Positions 62,566 to 64,000 of a DNA stretch of 64,000 bases are shown here, piece by piece. The position numbers and the translations under genes were made by a program. The DNA lies in contig NZ_CP015224.1 in the NCBI RefSeq assembly GCF_001629735.1, positions 930,001 through 994,000 on the forward strand, read 5' to 3'. This stretch comes from Lysinibacillus sphaericus (GTDB lineage: Bacteria > Bacillota > Bacilli > Bacillales_A > Planococcaceae). Each line of letters begins with the position of its first letter. Within the stretch, counting starts at the first letter, position 1. A model generated the notes under the pieces. It searched no databases. It was not told where the DNA came from and saw only the letters and a program-made list of their open reading frames with translations.

Positions 62566-64000
62566 GTGAGAAAATATGGGTGGCTTTTCGTATGTCTGGT
62601 CGTATTGTTTTGTGTAGCCTGTAATGATGAATCATCGAGTGAAAAAGCATCAGAATATCGCGTGGTGTATTCAGGGGAAATTAAAACATTAAATTATTTA
62701 AAAACGTCTGAAACGAATGAATTTGCGGTGGCGGCGAATATGGTGGATGGTCTCATTGAATATGATAAGTACGGGGTAGTCCAGCCAGGATTAGCGAAGG
62801 AATGGTCGGCAAATGAAGATGCCACTGTATGGACCTTTAAATTGCGTGATGACGCCAAATGGGTGACACATGAAGGGAAAGAATATGCGAATGTACTTGC
62901 ACAGGATTTTGTGGACGGTTTACAATATGTTCTTGATGCCAAAAATGAATCCTCGACAGCCTGGATTGCGACAGTTGTAAAAAATGGAGAGGCATTCTAT
63001 AACGGTGACATAACGGATTTCAAGCAGGTAGGCATAAAGGCGTTGGATGAACATACAGTAGAATATACTTTAGAAGCATCAACACCTTATTTTCTTTCTA
63101 TGTTAAACTACGTTTGTTTCTTCCCAGTGAATGGTAAGTTCATTGCAGAAAAAGGGGTGGACTTTGGCACAACACGGGAAAATTTCCTTTATAATGGCGC
63201 TTATATTTTAGATAAATTTGAGCCACAAAATGAGCGTGTTCTAGTAAAAAATAATACGTATTGGGATAAAGACAAAGTACTGATTGACCGTATCCGCTAC
63301 AAATATAATAAAGAAGCAGCAACGGTAGCACCTGAACTGTTTTTACGTGGAGAAATTGATTCCGCAAGTATTCCTACTTCCATTATTGATGAATGGTTTA
63401 AGGATGATAAGAAAAAATCTCAAGTTCGTCAAACACAAAATAACTTCTATACCTACTTCTACGCTCTCAACTTTAACCCACAATTTGACGCAGAATATGA
63501 ACCAGATAACTGGAAGGTCGCCGTCAACAACAAAAATTTCCGAAAATCAATATTTCATGCCCTGGACCGTGTTTCCGCCATGCTAACGATGGAGCCTTAT
63601 AATCCAGCCGATTTGCTGAGCAACACGATTACCCCAAAAAACTTTGTAGATGTTGAAGGGGTAGATTACACACAATTAACGCCGCTTGCAGCTATTTCCA
63701 ATGAAGATTCCTTTCATAAAGAACTAGCACTTGAGTTCAAAGAAAAAGCCAAAGCGGCATTAGCGGGAAAAGCTACATTCCCTGTAAAAGTGTTATTGCC
63801 ATATAATGCTGGTAGTCCAGACTGGGCTAATCGTTCCCAAGTAGTGGAGCAGCAAATTGAAAAATTACTCGGGACAGATTATGTCGACATTATTGTTGAG
63901 GCAGGTCCAGCGACAGGCTTTTTATCTGAGGTGCGTCGTCCTGGCAAATTTGCGCTTTTAGAAGCGAACTGGGGTCCAGATTATGCGGATCCATCCACGT
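62566..64000 (+). CDS. peptide-binding lipoprotein (OppA family), cut by the window end
   Basis: The reading frame is open to the end of the window (478 codons). The signal peptide ends LFCVAC (lipid-bearing Cys) and the mature protein shows SBP family 5 features: SGEIKTLNYLKTSETNEF, WTFKLRDDAKWVTHEG, FLYNGAYILDKFEPQNERV. GTG 62566 is used, 6 bases after AGGGGG; an ATG at 62560 lies inside that site. It probably feeds a peptide importer whose other genes lie beyond the window. The context suggests D-amino-acid or cell-wall peptides. Confidence 0.88.
   Translation, partial: MRKYGWLFVCLVVLFCVACNDESSSEKASEYRVVYSGEIKTLNYLKTSETNEFAVAANMVDGLIEYDKYGVVQPGLAKEWSANEDATVWTFKLRDDAKWVTHEGKEYANVLAQDFVDGLQYVLDAKNESSTAWIATVVKNGEAFYNGDITDFKQVGIKALDEHTVEYTLEASTPYFLSMLNYVCFFPVNGKFIAEKGVDFGTTRENFLYNGAYILDKFEPQNERVLVKNNTYWDKDKVLIDRIRYKYNKEAATVAPELFLRGEIDSASIPTSIIDEWFKDDKKKSQVRQTQNNFYTYFYALNFNPQFDAEYEPDNWKVAVNNKNFRKSIFHALDRVSAMLTMEPYNPADLLSNTITPKNFVDVEGVDYTQLTPLAAISNEDSFHKELALEFKEKAKAALAGKATFPVKVLLPYNAGSPDWANRSQVVEQQIEKLLGTDYVDIIVEAGPATGFLSEVRRPGKFALLEANWGPDYADPST

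Overview
The window is AT-rich Gram-positive DNA. Strong GGAGG-type ribosome binding sites, many intrinsic terminators, a proline T-box in front of proBA, a lutABC operon and a ccdA-yneI-ccdC-yneK order as in Bacillus all point to the Bacillaceae/Planococcaceae, most likely Lysinibacillus or a near relative. I saw no rRNA, tRNA, prophage, insertion sequence or CRISPR array. Gene calls rest on reading the proteins by eye; no database search was run.

Layout. 1-1373: the end of an ABC-F ATPase gene and a CvfC/YpgR gene. 1623-12530: a tightly packed catabolic and uptake operon (M20 deacylase, isopropylmalate-dehydrogenase-like enzyme, SDR, aldehyde dehydrogenase, OppD, OppF, a self-cleaving P1 hydrolase, OppA, OppB, OppC), followed by a PucR-type regulator on the other strand and a divergent class III aminotransferase (to 15663). 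15668-22470: MarR, GNAT, RDD, a PfkB sugar kinase with an EamA transporter, and T-box-controlled proBA. 23029-30850: DUF1835, LysR, carboxylesterase, BrnQ, an SDR/TetR pair and a YhgE-like permease/TetR pair. 30919-34215: a PadR-DUF2812-ABC exporter operon. 34401-42477: TelA, a coiled-coil protein behind a Fur-like box, RarD, a MutS2-like protein without Smr domain behind a leader with a terminator, and a TPR-type XRE regulator divergent from an MFS transporter. 42543-46291: lutABC and its GntR regulator. 46451-49357: ccdA, yneI, ccdC, a large array of about 21-bp repeats, and yneK. 49470-57170: three tiny conserved genes, a SCO protein, a DinB protein, a possible caspase-fold protein, a membrane protein and two chemoreceptors. 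57214-64000: an alanine symporter and a D-amino-acid/D-peptide salvage group (Asp/Glu racemase, DmpA-type P1 peptidase, VanX-like dipeptidase, DppA-like D-aminopeptidase, peptide-binding lipoprotein).

How the genes fit together. Two separate islands look built to import and dismantle unusual amides. The first pairs an Opp transporter with a Thr-nucleophile (NylC-type) hydrolase, an omega-aminotransferase and an aldehyde dehydrogenase, the same logic as the nylon-oligomer pathway; its natural substrate is unknown. The second is directed at D-amino-acid peptides such as cell-wall fragments. The remainder is housekeeping and small regulator-transporter pairs, many with clear palindromic operators.
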